5,159 nt of DNA from Pseudomonadota bacterium (lineage in GTDB: Bacteria > Pseudomonadota > Alphaproteobacteria > UBA8366 > JADFVY01), in the NCBI GenBank assembly GCA_030671915.1, contig DAOVHN010000223.1, positions 1 through 5,159 on the forward strand, in the 5' to 3' direction. The notes under the pieces are model-generated. The model was given only the letters and a program-made list of their open reading frames with translations, ran no database searches and was not told the DNA's origin. Within the stretch, counting starts at the first letter, position 1, and each line of letters starts with the position of its first letter. The translations under genes and the position numbers were made by a program. Shown in pieces: positions 1 to 5,159 of this stretch.

Positions 1-997
1 CGCCGGAATCCGGCCCCGCCAGCACGCCGCCCTCGCCGCCCGGCAGTTCGAAGACGAAATCGCCCTGGTCGTAGTTGGGATCGCGCAGCTTTCCGTAGCG
101 TGGCGTCTGACGGTTCTGGCTGTAGTTGCTGACCGCGTCGCCGAGGAATATGCCCATCTCGGTCGCGGTCAGGTACCCGTCGCTGTTGGCGTCGGCGCCC
201 CGCTCTCCGTTCAGCGCGGCCACGAACAGCTCCCGGAAGCGGCCGTCATCGGGCACTTCCTGATCGGCGTCGCCGGCGGTCTGAAACTGGCGCACGGGGT
301 CCATCGCGGCGCGCGTGATCGCCGGCGGCGGCGCGCCGCGCTGGGAGGCGAAGATGGTTCCGGCGAAGCAGGTGTCGAACACCGTATAGGCATGTTTCGC
401 ATAGGCCATCCGGACATATTCGCCAAACCGCCTGAGCGACAGCGCCTTCAACCGGAATCGGGCCCCGGCCTCGGGCCGCGGTGCATCGGCCGGCACCAGA
501 AAGCCCTCGCCGAATTCGGTGAACCCGTGGCCGGCGTACCAGACGAACAGCCGGGCCTGCGGATCCTCGCCCTTGATGACGAAGAATTCCTCGAATATCT
601 GTTTCATTTCCACGGAATTCAGGTTGGTCGCCAGCGTGACCTCGAAGCCGCGCTCCTTCAGCGCCTCGGCCATCAAGCCGGCGTCCCTGACCGCATTGTT
701 CAGGTTGGGCCAGCCGTTCGTGTAAGTGTCGATGCCAACCACCAGCGCATGGGAACTGCTGTAAAGCCGGGAGCTCCTGGGGACCTTGGCCGCCGCCGGC
801 GCGGCTGGTTCGGCCTCGCTCGAGACTTCGGCGGCGGGCGGGACTACGGGCACATCCACGGGCGTTTGCTCAGCCGCAACCTCGCCGGTCGAATCCTCCT
901 GCGCCCGGCTTTCACCGCCCCACGGCGGCACCGGCACGGTCAGAACCAGACACAAGACAACGATCAACGCCCTGATCATGCGGCGCGCCCCATACAT
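1..997 (-). CDS. Secreted caspase-family (peptidase C14) protein with EF-hand loop, 3'-truncated by window edge
   Basis: This minus-strand reading frame is open from ATG at 997 to the window edge (332 codons visible, no stop). The N-terminus has basic residues and a hydrophobic stretch (about 10-25) with a possible signal-peptidase site after SRA (32), so export or membrane anchoring is likely. A Pro/Ala/Glu-rich linker (about 34-75) follows. The caspase-like domain starts near ALVVGIDTY (84-92). The catalytic dyad is visible as His157 in WYAGHG and Cys210 in FDTCFAG. Residues 269-280 fit a 12-residue EF-hand loop with acidic or Asn ligands at 1, 3 and 5, Gly at 6 and Glu at 12. The domain closes with RQTPRYGKLRDP and GDFVFELPGG, as in bacterial C14 homologues. 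Bacterial C14 enzymes are cysteine proteases, often with Arg/Lys specificity; the substrate here is unknown. More domains may follow beyond the edge. A second start at 979 (Met7) is possible. The gene diverges from the CHASE2-cyclase operon. Confidence 0.92.
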   Translation of the reverse strand, partial: MYGARRMIRALIVVLCLVLTVPVPPWGGESRAQEDSTGEVAAEQTPVDVPVVPPAAEVSSEAEPAAPAAAKVPRSSRLYSSSHALVVGIDTYTNGWPNLNNAVRDAGLMAEALKERGFEVTLATNLNSVEMKQIFEEFFVIKGEDPQARLFVWYAGHGFTEFGEGFLVPADAPRPEAGARFRLKALSLRRFGEYVRMAYAKHAYTVFDTCFAGTIFASQRGAPPPAITRAAMDPVRQFQTAGDADQEVPDDGRFRELFVAALNGERGADANSDGYLTATEMGIFLGDAVSNYSQNRQTPRYGKLRDPNYDQGDFVFELPGGEGGVLAGPDSG

Positions 998-1004
998 TAT
1001 GCTA

Positions 1005-1010
1005 CCCCTC
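1005..1010 (-). promoter_or_regulatory. Ribosome binding site for the caspase gene
   Basis: On the minus strand GAGGGG lies 7 nt before ATG 997, the best spacing for any start of this gene. The alternative ATG at 979 has only a GGGG run (988-991) 8 nt upstream. This favours 997 but does not exclude 979. Confidence 0.5.
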
Positions 1011-1013
1011 GCT

Positions 1014-1042
1014 ATTGTAGCGTCTATGCAAAACCCGAACAA
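1014..1042 (-). promoter_or_regulatory. Candidate sigma70-type promoter of the caspase gene
   Basis: On the minus strand TTGTTC (1037-1042) and TACAAT (1014-1019) are separated by 17 nt. The -10 box matches TATAAT at 5 of 6 positions and the -35 box matches TTGACA at 3 of 6. The predicted transcript start near 1007 falls inside the ribosome site used by ATG 997, so this promoter would fit the downstream ATG at 979 better. A -10 on the ACTATATAGT palindrome further upstream is an alternative. Confidence 0.3.
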
Positions 1043-1063
1043 GCCGCCCGCAACCGCCGGGAC

Positions 1064-1079
1064 TGTGTGAAAACCCACA
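1064..1079. promoter_or_regulatory. Possible CRP/cAMP-receptor binding site
   Basis: The sequence TGTGT-GAAAAC-CCACA has the architecture of the CRP consensus TGTGA-N6-TCACA and matches it at 8 of 10 defined positions. Its centre (1071.5) is about 64 bp upstream of the predicted caspase transcript start (~1007). It is about 43-48 bp upstream of a start predicted from the -10-like sequences at 1102-1112. Both are near the usual class I and class II activator distances. The neighbouring gene encodes an adenylate cyclase, which makes cAMP control plausible. A single site judged by eye can arise by chance. Confidence 0.3.
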
Positions 1080-1102
1080 TCTTTCCCGCTAAACGGCGAG
1101 TT

Positions 1103-1112
1103 ACTATATAGT
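1103..1112. promoter_or_regulatory. ACTATATAGT palindrome, candidate (bidirectional) -10 region
   Basis: This is a perfect 10-bp palindrome in otherwise GC-rich DNA. It contains TATAGT on both strands (plus 1107-1112, minus 1103-1108), each matching TATAAT at 5 of 6 positions. It lies 80 nt before the start at 1192. No good -35 box is placed for the plus strand, which would fit an activator-dependent promoter using the dyad at 1064-1079. It could instead be a small operator. Confidence 0.35.
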
Positions 1113-1120
1113 CGAGTCAC

Positions 1121-1145
1121 GGCGGCGCGCGATATGGGCGCCGCC
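1121..1145 (+). other. GC-rich hairpin in the predicted 5' leader of the cyclase operon
   Basis: A 7-bp perfect stem (GGCGGCG 1121-1127 with CGCCGCC 1139-1145) encloses an 11-nt loop. It lies between the predicted -10 region and the ribosome site of the gene at 1192. No T-tract follows, so it is not an intrinsic terminator. In DNA this GC-rich a stem of this size may be incidental. Confidence 0.25.
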
Positions 1146-1175
1146 CGTGGAGGGGGTAGGGAGAATATTGTTCCC

Positions 1176-1181
1176 GGAGGG
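1176..1181 (+). promoter_or_regulatory. Ribosome binding site deciding the start at 1192
   Basis: GGAGGG lies 10 nt before ATG 1192. It supports this start over the in-frame upstream GTG at 1147, which would add 15 residues in front of a clean signal peptide. The ATG at 1182 is out of frame. Confidence 0.65.
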
Positions 1182-1191
1182 ATGCAAGATT

Positions 1192-1839
1192 ATGAAAACA
1201 AACATATTTCCGGCGTTGTTACTCGCCGCCACGGTGCTTTTTGCCGGTGGCCAGGCCAACGCGCAGCCGGTGGCGATCGTCGAGGACGCCCAGGGCGAAA
1301 GCGTTCCCGTGCAGCTGATGGAGCTGCTTGAAGAAGGCGCGGTGATCGACCTGCCCGACGGCGCGAGCATCGTGCTGGGATATCTGGGTTCCTGCCTGCG
1401 CGAACGTATTTCCGGCGGCAAGGTGACCGTCGGCGCCGACCAGAGCAAGGTAACCGGTGGCGAAGTCACGCGCGAGACGGTGCATTGCCAGTCCGCCTCG
1501 GCATCGCCGACGTCGCAGTCCGGCGAGGCCGGCGCCCTGATTTTCCGGGGCGGGCCGGACAGCCCCGACTTTCCACCTAAAATCAGCGATATCAACCCGG
1601 CCTTCCTGCTGGACGGCGTAACCGAAGGCCCGCTTGTCATCGAACGGATCGACCGCAAGGAAGCGGTGCGCGAACTGGCGGGCCCCGGCCCCCTGTTCGA
1701 CATGCTGGGCCAGGCCGAACCCTTGAGCCGCGGCGGCCATTACCGCGTGCACCTGGGCGACCGTGAAACCGAGTTCAAGATCGACCGTTATGCGGGTCTG
1801 ACCACGGTCCCGGCGCTGGAACGTCTCGTCCGCTTTTGA
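1192..1839 (+). CDS. Small secreted protein of unknown function, possibly FecR-like; partner of the CHASE2 cyclase
   Basis: This 215-residue protein begins with a clear Sec signal peptide: Lys2, a hydrophobic core (about 6-18) and an ANA cleavage motif ending at residue 24. The mature protein is therefore about 191 residues and periplasmic or extracellular. Residues 25-100 look beta-rich, with the pattern EGAVIDLPDGASIVLGYLGS followed by GGKVTVG. This resembles the strand-turn pattern of FecR-type domains, which often occur beside CHASE2 cyclases, but I make that link by eye only. There are exactly two cysteines in the mature part, Cys68 and Cys99, which could form a disulfide. Residues 101-135 are Ser/Pro/Gly-rich and probably flexible. 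The C-terminal part (about 140-215) is mixed. The stop overlaps the start of the cyclase gene, so the two are probably one operon and translationally coupled. No enzymatic motif is seen. The function is unknown; a role as ligand or modulator of the CHASE2 sensor is inferred from position. Confidence 0.85.
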   Translation: MKTNIFPALLLAATVLFAGGQANAQPVAIVEDAQGESVPVQLMELLEEGAVIDLPDGASIVLGYLGSCLRERISGGKVTVGADQSKVTGGEVTRETVHCQSASASPTSQSGEAGALIFRGGPDSPDFPPKISDINPAFLLDGVTEGPLVIERIDRKEAVRELAGPGPLFDMLGQAEPLSRGGHYRVHLGDRETEFKIDRYAGLTTVPALERLVRF

Positions 1840-3929
1840 GCCCACTCGCCCAATATACGGGCGTGGCGGCGGTTATCGCGCTGCTGGCCTGTCTCGCGGG
1901 CCTGTTTCTGGCGCCCTGGGCGGATGGGATCGCCTTCGACGCGGTCTATTGGCTGCAGGCGGAGCGGGCCGATCGGGCGGACAGGCCCGCGGAAATGGAC
2001 ACCACGCCTGTCAGCGTGATCGTCATCGACGAAGAGACCTACAGCCGGCCGCCCTTCGCGGGAACGCCGCGGGTTCTGTGGACGCCGCATCTGGCGGCGG
2101 TGCTGAACGCGTTGACGGACGCGGGCGCCGGCATCGTCGGCTTCGACATGGTCTTCGCGACCTCGGCCACCGGGCTGGTGCTGAACTATGACCGCGATTT
2201 CCTGCTGGCCATCCGCAAGAGCGGCATGGAGGGCCGCGTGGTCATCGGCGAGTTGCTGGCCGATCCGCTGCCCATAGGCCCGGCCCCGGCATTCGCTTTC
2301 GCAATCGGCAATCCCACCAGCATCCGGCCGGTGAACATCCGCCGCGATGCCGACGGCGTGGTGCGCAACATGCCGCTGTTCTTCGACGCCAAGGACGGGC
2401 CCAAGACCAGCTTCGCGCTGGAGATCGCCATGCGCCATCGTGGCCAGCCGGTCGCCCGGGCGGATGACGGTTCGGCCAGCTTCGGGGGAACGCCGGTCCC
2501 CGGCTCTTCGGGCGGCAACCTGTTCCTCGACCCCGGCGCCAACGCGCATCCGGCGCCAACCTATTCCTTCGCCGATTTGTATGACTGCGCGGCGGCGGGG
2601 AATACCGGGTTCTTCACCGAACATTTCGCCGGCCGAATCGTTCTGGTCGGTTCGGACCTGCTGGCCGAAGACCGCGCCACCGCCGGGAACCGGCTGCTGC
2701 TGCGCGAAGCCAGACCGGCGACGGTGACCGCGCGCTGCTCCAGTTACGAAGGCGCGGTCCTGCCGCTGCCGGTGGTGGACAACACGATCGCCGGCGTCTA
2801 CCTGCATGCCGCCGCGATCCGGCAAATTCTGGGGCCGGGTGGGCCGAACCGGCTGACGGGCGCGCCGGCCTGGGCCTTGCTGTTCGCGACCGCGTTCCTG
2901 TTCGCCGCACTGTCGATAAGGCTGGGCGGGGCCATGCTGATCGCCATTCTGGTATTGGCGGTGGCCGGGCCGGTGGCGCTCGCCGTCGCCGCCTACAAGA
3001 GCGCGCTGGTGCTGCCCCTGGGCGGGATGATGATCGCGGCCCTGGGCGGTATCGGCGGCATGGCGGGCTATCGCCGGCTGGTGGTCGACAGCAGCGAACG
3101 CTATCTCAGGCGGGCCTTTTCGCTCTATCTGCCGAAGGCGCAGGTCGACCGGCTGGTGGAGGCCGGCGGCGCCCCGGTGCTGGGCGGCGAGCAACGCACC
3201 GTATCGATCATGTTCGTCGACCTGGAGGGATTCACCACCATCGCCGAGAGTCTGGAGCCGGGGGAGGCCGCCGCGCTGTTGAACCGCTGTTTCGACCGGC
3301 TGGGGGAAATAATCGAGGACAATCAGGGCCATATCGACAAGTTCATCGGCGACGGGCTGATCGCCATTTTCGGCGCGCCCATCGCCGATCCCGACCATGC
3401 CGGCAAGGCCGCGGGCTCGGCCGCCGCGATGCTGCGGTCGCTGGAGGAGGACCCGATCGAGGCGCCGGCGGGCCAGGTGCGCATCCGCATCGGCGTCAAT
3501 ACGGGCTCGGTGCTGATCGGCAATATCGGCAGCAGCCGCCGCTTCAACTACACCGTCATCGGCGACGCGGTGAACCTGGCGGCGCGGCTGGAAAGCCTGA
3601 ACAAGGCCTACGGCACGCGCCTGCTGATCAGCGAGGATACGGTGGCGGCCTGCCCTGATCGGGATTTCCGCGAGATCGATCTGGTCGCGGTAACCGGCCG
3701 CAGCGCCCCGACGGCGGTGTTCCAGCCCGTGACGGACAGGGCCGCGGCCGACCGCTATGCCGAGGCGCTGGCCCTGTACCGCCAGGGAAATTTCGAACAG
3801 GCCCGCGCCATCTTCACCGAACTGGCGGAGCGTGACCCCGCGGCGGCCGCGCTGGCCAGGCGCTGCGAGACATACGAGAAACAACCGCCCCCAGACTGGG
3901 ACGGCGTTTTCAGGCCGGAGAGCAAGTAG
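1836..3929 (+). CDS. CHASE2-domain adenylate cyclase (class III) with C-terminal TPR-like repeat
   Basis: This 697-residue membrane protein should convert ATP to cAMP in the cytoplasm in response to an extracytoplasmic signal. A first membrane helix (about 10-28) precedes a periplasmic CHASE2 domain (about 35-335), recognised by VSVIVIDEETYS, GFDMVF, DADGVVRNMPL, FAGRIVLVGS and GVYLHAAAIRQIL. Three further helices (about 345-361, 366-386, 389-411) and a linker lead to the cyclase domain (about 453-630). Metal-binding Asp462 and Asp506, purine-binding Lys502 and Thr573, and transition-state Asn580 and Arg584 are all present, so activity is expected. The Lys/Thr pair indicates ATP as substrate. 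Residues 636-683 resemble one TPR unit and the end reads PPPDWDG, common in this family. The start is TTG 1836, overlapping the upstream TGA; GTG 1863 is an alternative that trims nine residues. Neither has a strong Shine-Dalgarno, which fits coupling to the upstream gene. Confidence 0.93.
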   Translation: MSPLAQYTGVAAVIALLACLAGLFLAPWADGIAFDAVYWLQAERADRADRPAEMDTTPVSVIVIDEETYSRPPFAGTPRVLWTPHLAAVLNALTDAGAGIVGFDMVFATSATGLVLNYDRDFLLAIRKSGMEGRVVIGELLADPLPIGPAPAFAFAIGNPTSIRPVNIRRDADGVVRNMPLFFDAKDGPKTSFALEIAMRHRGQPVARADDGSASFGGTPVPGSSGGNLFLDPGANAHPAPTYSFADLYDCAAAGNTGFFTEHFAGRIVLVGSDLLAEDRATAGNRLLLREARPATVTARCSSYEGAVLPLPVVDNTIAGVYLHAAAIRQILGPGGPNRLTGAPAWALLFATAFLFAALSIRLGGAMLIAILVLAVAGPVALAVAAYKSALVLPLGGMMIAALGGIGGMAGYRRLVVDSSERYLRRAFSLYLPKAQVDRLVEAGGAPVLGGEQRTVSIMFVDLEGFTTIAESLEPGEAAALLNRCFDRLGEIIEDNQGHIDKFIGDGLIAIFGAPIADPDHAGKAAGSAAAMLRSLEEDPIEAPAGQVRIRIGVNTGSVLIGNIGSSRRFNYTVIGDAVNLAARLESLNKAYGTRLLISEDTVAACPDRDFREIDLVAVTGRSAPTAVFQPVTDRAAADRYAEALALYRQGNFEQARAIFTELAERDPAAAALARRCETYEKQPPPDWDGVFRPESK

Positions 3930-4007
3930 ACGGCGCGAGAGCCCGCGAACCCTTCGGCAATCGTCTTTTTCGGAGCCGGCTGGCGCCGGCAAGCTATATG
4001 TCCGCCA

Positions 4008-4027
4008 CCCCCTCCCAACCCTCCCCC
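4008..4027 (-). other. Potential G-quadruplex, minus strand (left inner arm)
   Basis: Four C-tracts of 5, 3, 3 and 5 bases separated by 1, 2 and 1 bases give a minus-strand G-quadruplex pattern with very short loops. It lies inside the left inner arm of the inverted repeat. Confidence 0.5.
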
Positions 4028-4080
4028 GCGAGCGGGAGAGGGCTCTATTTTCACGCCGAATGGCCCCCTCTTCCGCGCGC

Positions 4081-4105
4081 GGGGGAGGGTTGGGGAGGGG
4101 GTGGG
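4081..4105 (+). other. Potential G-quadruplex, plus strand (right inner arm)
   Basis: Five G-tracts of 5, 3, 4, 5 and 3 bases are separated by loops of 1, 2, 1 and 1 bases, a strong match to the G3+ quadruplex pattern. Formation would compete with pairing to the left inner arm. Confidence 0.55.
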
Positions 4106-4170
4106 CGAAAAAAAGACTTTGCCGGCCAAAGCCGGCTCCGAATTTGCGAAAACCGATAGATTCACATACT

Positions 4171-4194
4171 CTCAGGATGAGGATGCTCAGGATG
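4171..4194 (+). repeat. Short direct repeat CTCAGGATG x2
   Basis: CTCAGGATG occurs at 4171-4179 and 4186-4194, a 15-bp period. A third GAGGATG-like copy lies between them. CTCAGGATGAGG is the complement of CCTCATCCTGAG, a motif I recall from dispersed alphaproteobacterial intergenic repeats, so this may be a remnant of such an element. Confidence 0.4.
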
Positions 4195-4265
4195 CGCCAC
4201 TCGGCCAGCCTTCAGTGAGCGGGCCGAAGCCGGCTAACCTTGAAAAGCTCTAATTTCAACGATCC

Positions 4266-4269
4266 GGAA
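4266..4269 (+). promoter_or_regulatory. Weak ribosome binding site of the peroxidase gene
   Basis: GGAA lies 8 nt before ATG 4278. A nearby ATG at 4273 is out of frame. The spacing supports 4278 as the start. Confidence 0.4.
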
Positions 4270-4277
4270 CGAATGGC

Positions 4278-5159
4278 ATGACCTCATATCAGCCCGGCAT
4301 ACTCCCCGGCATTCCCGGCCACTCGCGCTATCTGGAATTCAGCGTGGCGCCGGACACCGACCCCAGGCCCGCGCTGCAAGGTCTGGCGTCGTGGGCAGGC
4401 GGCGAGGATATGGTGGTCGGGCTGGGCCAGGGCCTTGTCCGGGGGCTTGGAAAAGCGGTCGGGGGCCTGCGGCCGTTCCCCGCCATGGCCGGCACCGGCT
4501 GCGCGATCCCCTCGACGCAGGCGGATCTTTGGGTCTGGATCCGTGGCGATGACCGTGGCCATATCGCCGGGCTGGCGCGCTCAACCGTGCAAGCGGTTCG
4601 CCCGGCCTTTCGCCGCGACCGGCAGGTGGACGGCTTCAGGTTCGACCGGGGCCTGGACCTGTCGGGCTATGAGGACGGCACCGAGAACCCCGAGGGCGCG
4701 GCCGCGACCGACGCCGCATTCCTGCGCACCGGCGAGGCGGGGCTCGACGGTTCCAGCTTCGTCGCGGTCCAGCAATGGGTGCACGACCTCGAGCATTTCG
4801 AGACGCTCGGCCCGGGCGATCGGAACAACGTCATCGGGCGGCGGATCGGCGATAACCAGGAACTCGACGACGCGCCGGCCTCGGCCCATGTGAAACGCAC
4901 GGCGCAGGAAAGTTTCGACCCCGAGGCCTTCCTGCTGCGTCGCTCCATGCCCTGGGGGCACGCCGGCGGCGAAGGGCTGATGTTCGTGGCCTTCGGCCAC
5001 TCCTTCGACGCCTTCGAGGCCCAGCTCGCCCGCATGACCGGCCAGGAGGACAGCATCACCGACGGCCTGTTCCGTTTCACCCGCCCAATAACGGGAAGCT
5101 ATTTCTGGTGCCCGCCGGTGGCCGACGGCAAGCTGGATTTGGGCGCGGTTGGGCTTTGA
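4278..5159 (+). CDS. DyP-type heme peroxidase, YfeX-like
   Basis: This is a complete 293-residue protein, close to the ~300 residues usual for the YfeX-like group of dye-decolourising peroxidases. These heme enzymes reduce H2O2 while oxidising dyes, phenols or porphyrinogens. The hallmark GxxDG motif is GYEDGTENP (130-138), placing the distal catalytic Asp at 133. The proximal heme-ligand His is His204 in SAHVKRT. The distal Arg is most likely Arg221 in LLRRSMPWG. The C-terminal GSYFWCPP (273-280) and KLDLGAVGL end also fit the family. The N-terminus shows no Sec or Tat signal, so the protein is expected in the cytoplasm. It starts 348 nt after the cyclase gene and beyond the inverted-repeat element, so it is probably transcribed separately. 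The stop is the final codon of the window, so any downstream partner is not visible. Its physiological substrate cannot be read from the sequence. Confidence 0.94.
   Translation: MTSYQPGILPGIPGHSRYLEFSVAPDTDPRPALQGLASWAGGEDMVVGLGQGLVRGLGKAVGGLRPFPAMAGTGCAIPSTQADLWVWIRGDDRGHIAGLARSTVQAVRPAFRRDRQVDGFRFDRGLDLSGYEDGTENPEGAAATDAAFLRTGEAGLDGSSFVAVQQWVHDLEHFETLGPGDRNNVIGRRIGDNQELDDAPASAHVKRTAQESFDPEAFLLRRSMPWGHAGGEGLMFVAFGHSFDAFEAQLARMTGQEDSITDGLFRFTRPITGSYFWCPPVADGKLDLGAVGL

Larger units (their letters stand above)
3969..4142. repeat. Nested ~174-bp inverted-repeat element (MITE/REP-like)
   Basis: Two pairs of inverted arms are nested. Outer arms 3969-3993 and 4117-4142 are near-perfect complements, sharing an uninterrupted 12-bp match at their ends (TTCGGAGCCGGC with GCCGGCTCCGAA). 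Inner arms 4003-4030 and 4078-4107 are identical in reverse complement except for two single-C length differences. The middle (4031-4077) adds two local hairpins, 4019-4042 and 4066-4089, built from the inner arms. Each outer arm also holds its own GCCGGC hairpin. The whole could extrude as a cruciform or fold into a long branched RNA. CCCTCCCC-type palindromes of this kind are dispersed between genes in many alphaproteobacteria. No transposase is present, and the only possible target duplication is a trivial TTT on each side. It lies 39 nt after the cyclase stop and could protect or end that transcript. Confidence 0.8.
4143..4277. other. Leader region of the peroxidase gene, no gene found
   Basis: This stretch completes the 348-base gap 3930-4277 and is less GC-rich than its surroundings. 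Besides the CTCAGGATG repeat it holds a loose dyad TCGGCC (4201-4206) with GGCCGA (4222-4227). A TTGAAA (4240-4245) resembles a -35 box but has no matching -10 at normal spacing. I cannot place a promoter with confidence. Confidence 0.4.

Noticed and set aside
392..1111. A 239-codon plus-strand frame opposite the caspase gene
   Set aside because: The minus strand encodes the caspase domain with its His/Cys dyad; the plus-strand frame is low-complexity and runs through the divergent promoter region.
1788..3992. A 734-codon open frame on the minus strand opposite the cyclase gene
   Set aside because: Its product is rich in Arg, Gly, Ala and Gln with no recognisable domain. Long antisense frames are expected opposite GC-rich genes, and the plus-strand frame has clear CHASE2 and cyclase motifs.
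4108..4136. Minus-strand hairpin (GCCGGC stem) followed by T7, resembling an intrinsic terminator
   Set aside because: The T-tract begins 6 nt after the stem, the alternative closer stem has only 5 bp, and no minus-strand gene ends here. It is better explained as part of the outer arm of the inverted repeat.
3969..4142. CRISPR array or insertion sequence
   Set aside because: There are no regularly spaced direct repeats and no transposase frame; the structure is purely inverted-repeat.
4240..4268. TTGAAA as the -35 box of the peroxidase promoter
   Set aside because: At 16-18 nt spacing the downstream hexamers are GC-rich and do not resemble a -10 box.
5124..5156. The C-terminal KLDLGAVGL of the peroxidase as an encapsulin cargo tag
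   Set aside because: It superficially recalls the LG-I-GSL cargo motif, but the ending directly follows the FWCPP region as in ordinary YfeX-like proteins and lacks the linker extension typical of encapsulin cargo. Downstream sequence is not visible.

Overview
The window is GC-rich throughout, with codon use strongly biased to G or C in the third position. Gene content and one GC-rich palindromic intergenic element suggest an alphaproteobacterium, perhaps Rhodospirillales- or Rhizobiales-like. This is inferred from style and families, since no marker gene is present. I find four protein genes and no RNA genes, CRISPR array or transposase.

Layout. (1) Positions 1-997, minus strand: the N-terminal part of a secreted or membrane-anchored caspase-family (peptidase C14) protein. 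It carries both catalytic residues and a canonical EF-hand loop, and its 3' end lies outside the window. (2) Positions 998-1191: a divergent intergenic region with a CRP-like dyad, a perfect ACTATATAGT palindrome that reads as a -10 box on both strands, a GC hairpin and a strong Shine-Dalgarno. (3) Positions 1192-1839, plus strand: a small secreted protein of unknown function with a possible FecR-like fold. (4) Positions 1836-3929, plus strand, overlapping the previous stop by a TTGA junction: a CHASE2 sensor fused to a class III adenylate cyclase with a TPR-like tail. (5) Positions 3930-4277: a gene-free stretch dominated by a ~174-bp nested inverted repeat with potential G-quadruplex tracts on opposite strands, then a short CTCAGGATG direct repeat. 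(6) Positions 4278-5159, plus strand: a complete YfeX-like DyP-type peroxidase whose stop codon is the last codon of the window.

How the parts may work together (inference). The secreted small protein and the CHASE2 cyclase form a translationally coupled pair, and the caspase diverges from the same promoter region. A plausible model is an envelope-signal module: the periplasmic CHASE2 domain, perhaps with the secreted partner, controls cAMP production inside the cell. cAMP bound to a CRP-family regulator could then act on the shared intergenic region and so on the caspase gene. The peroxidase lies beyond the repeat element and is probably a separate transcription unit.
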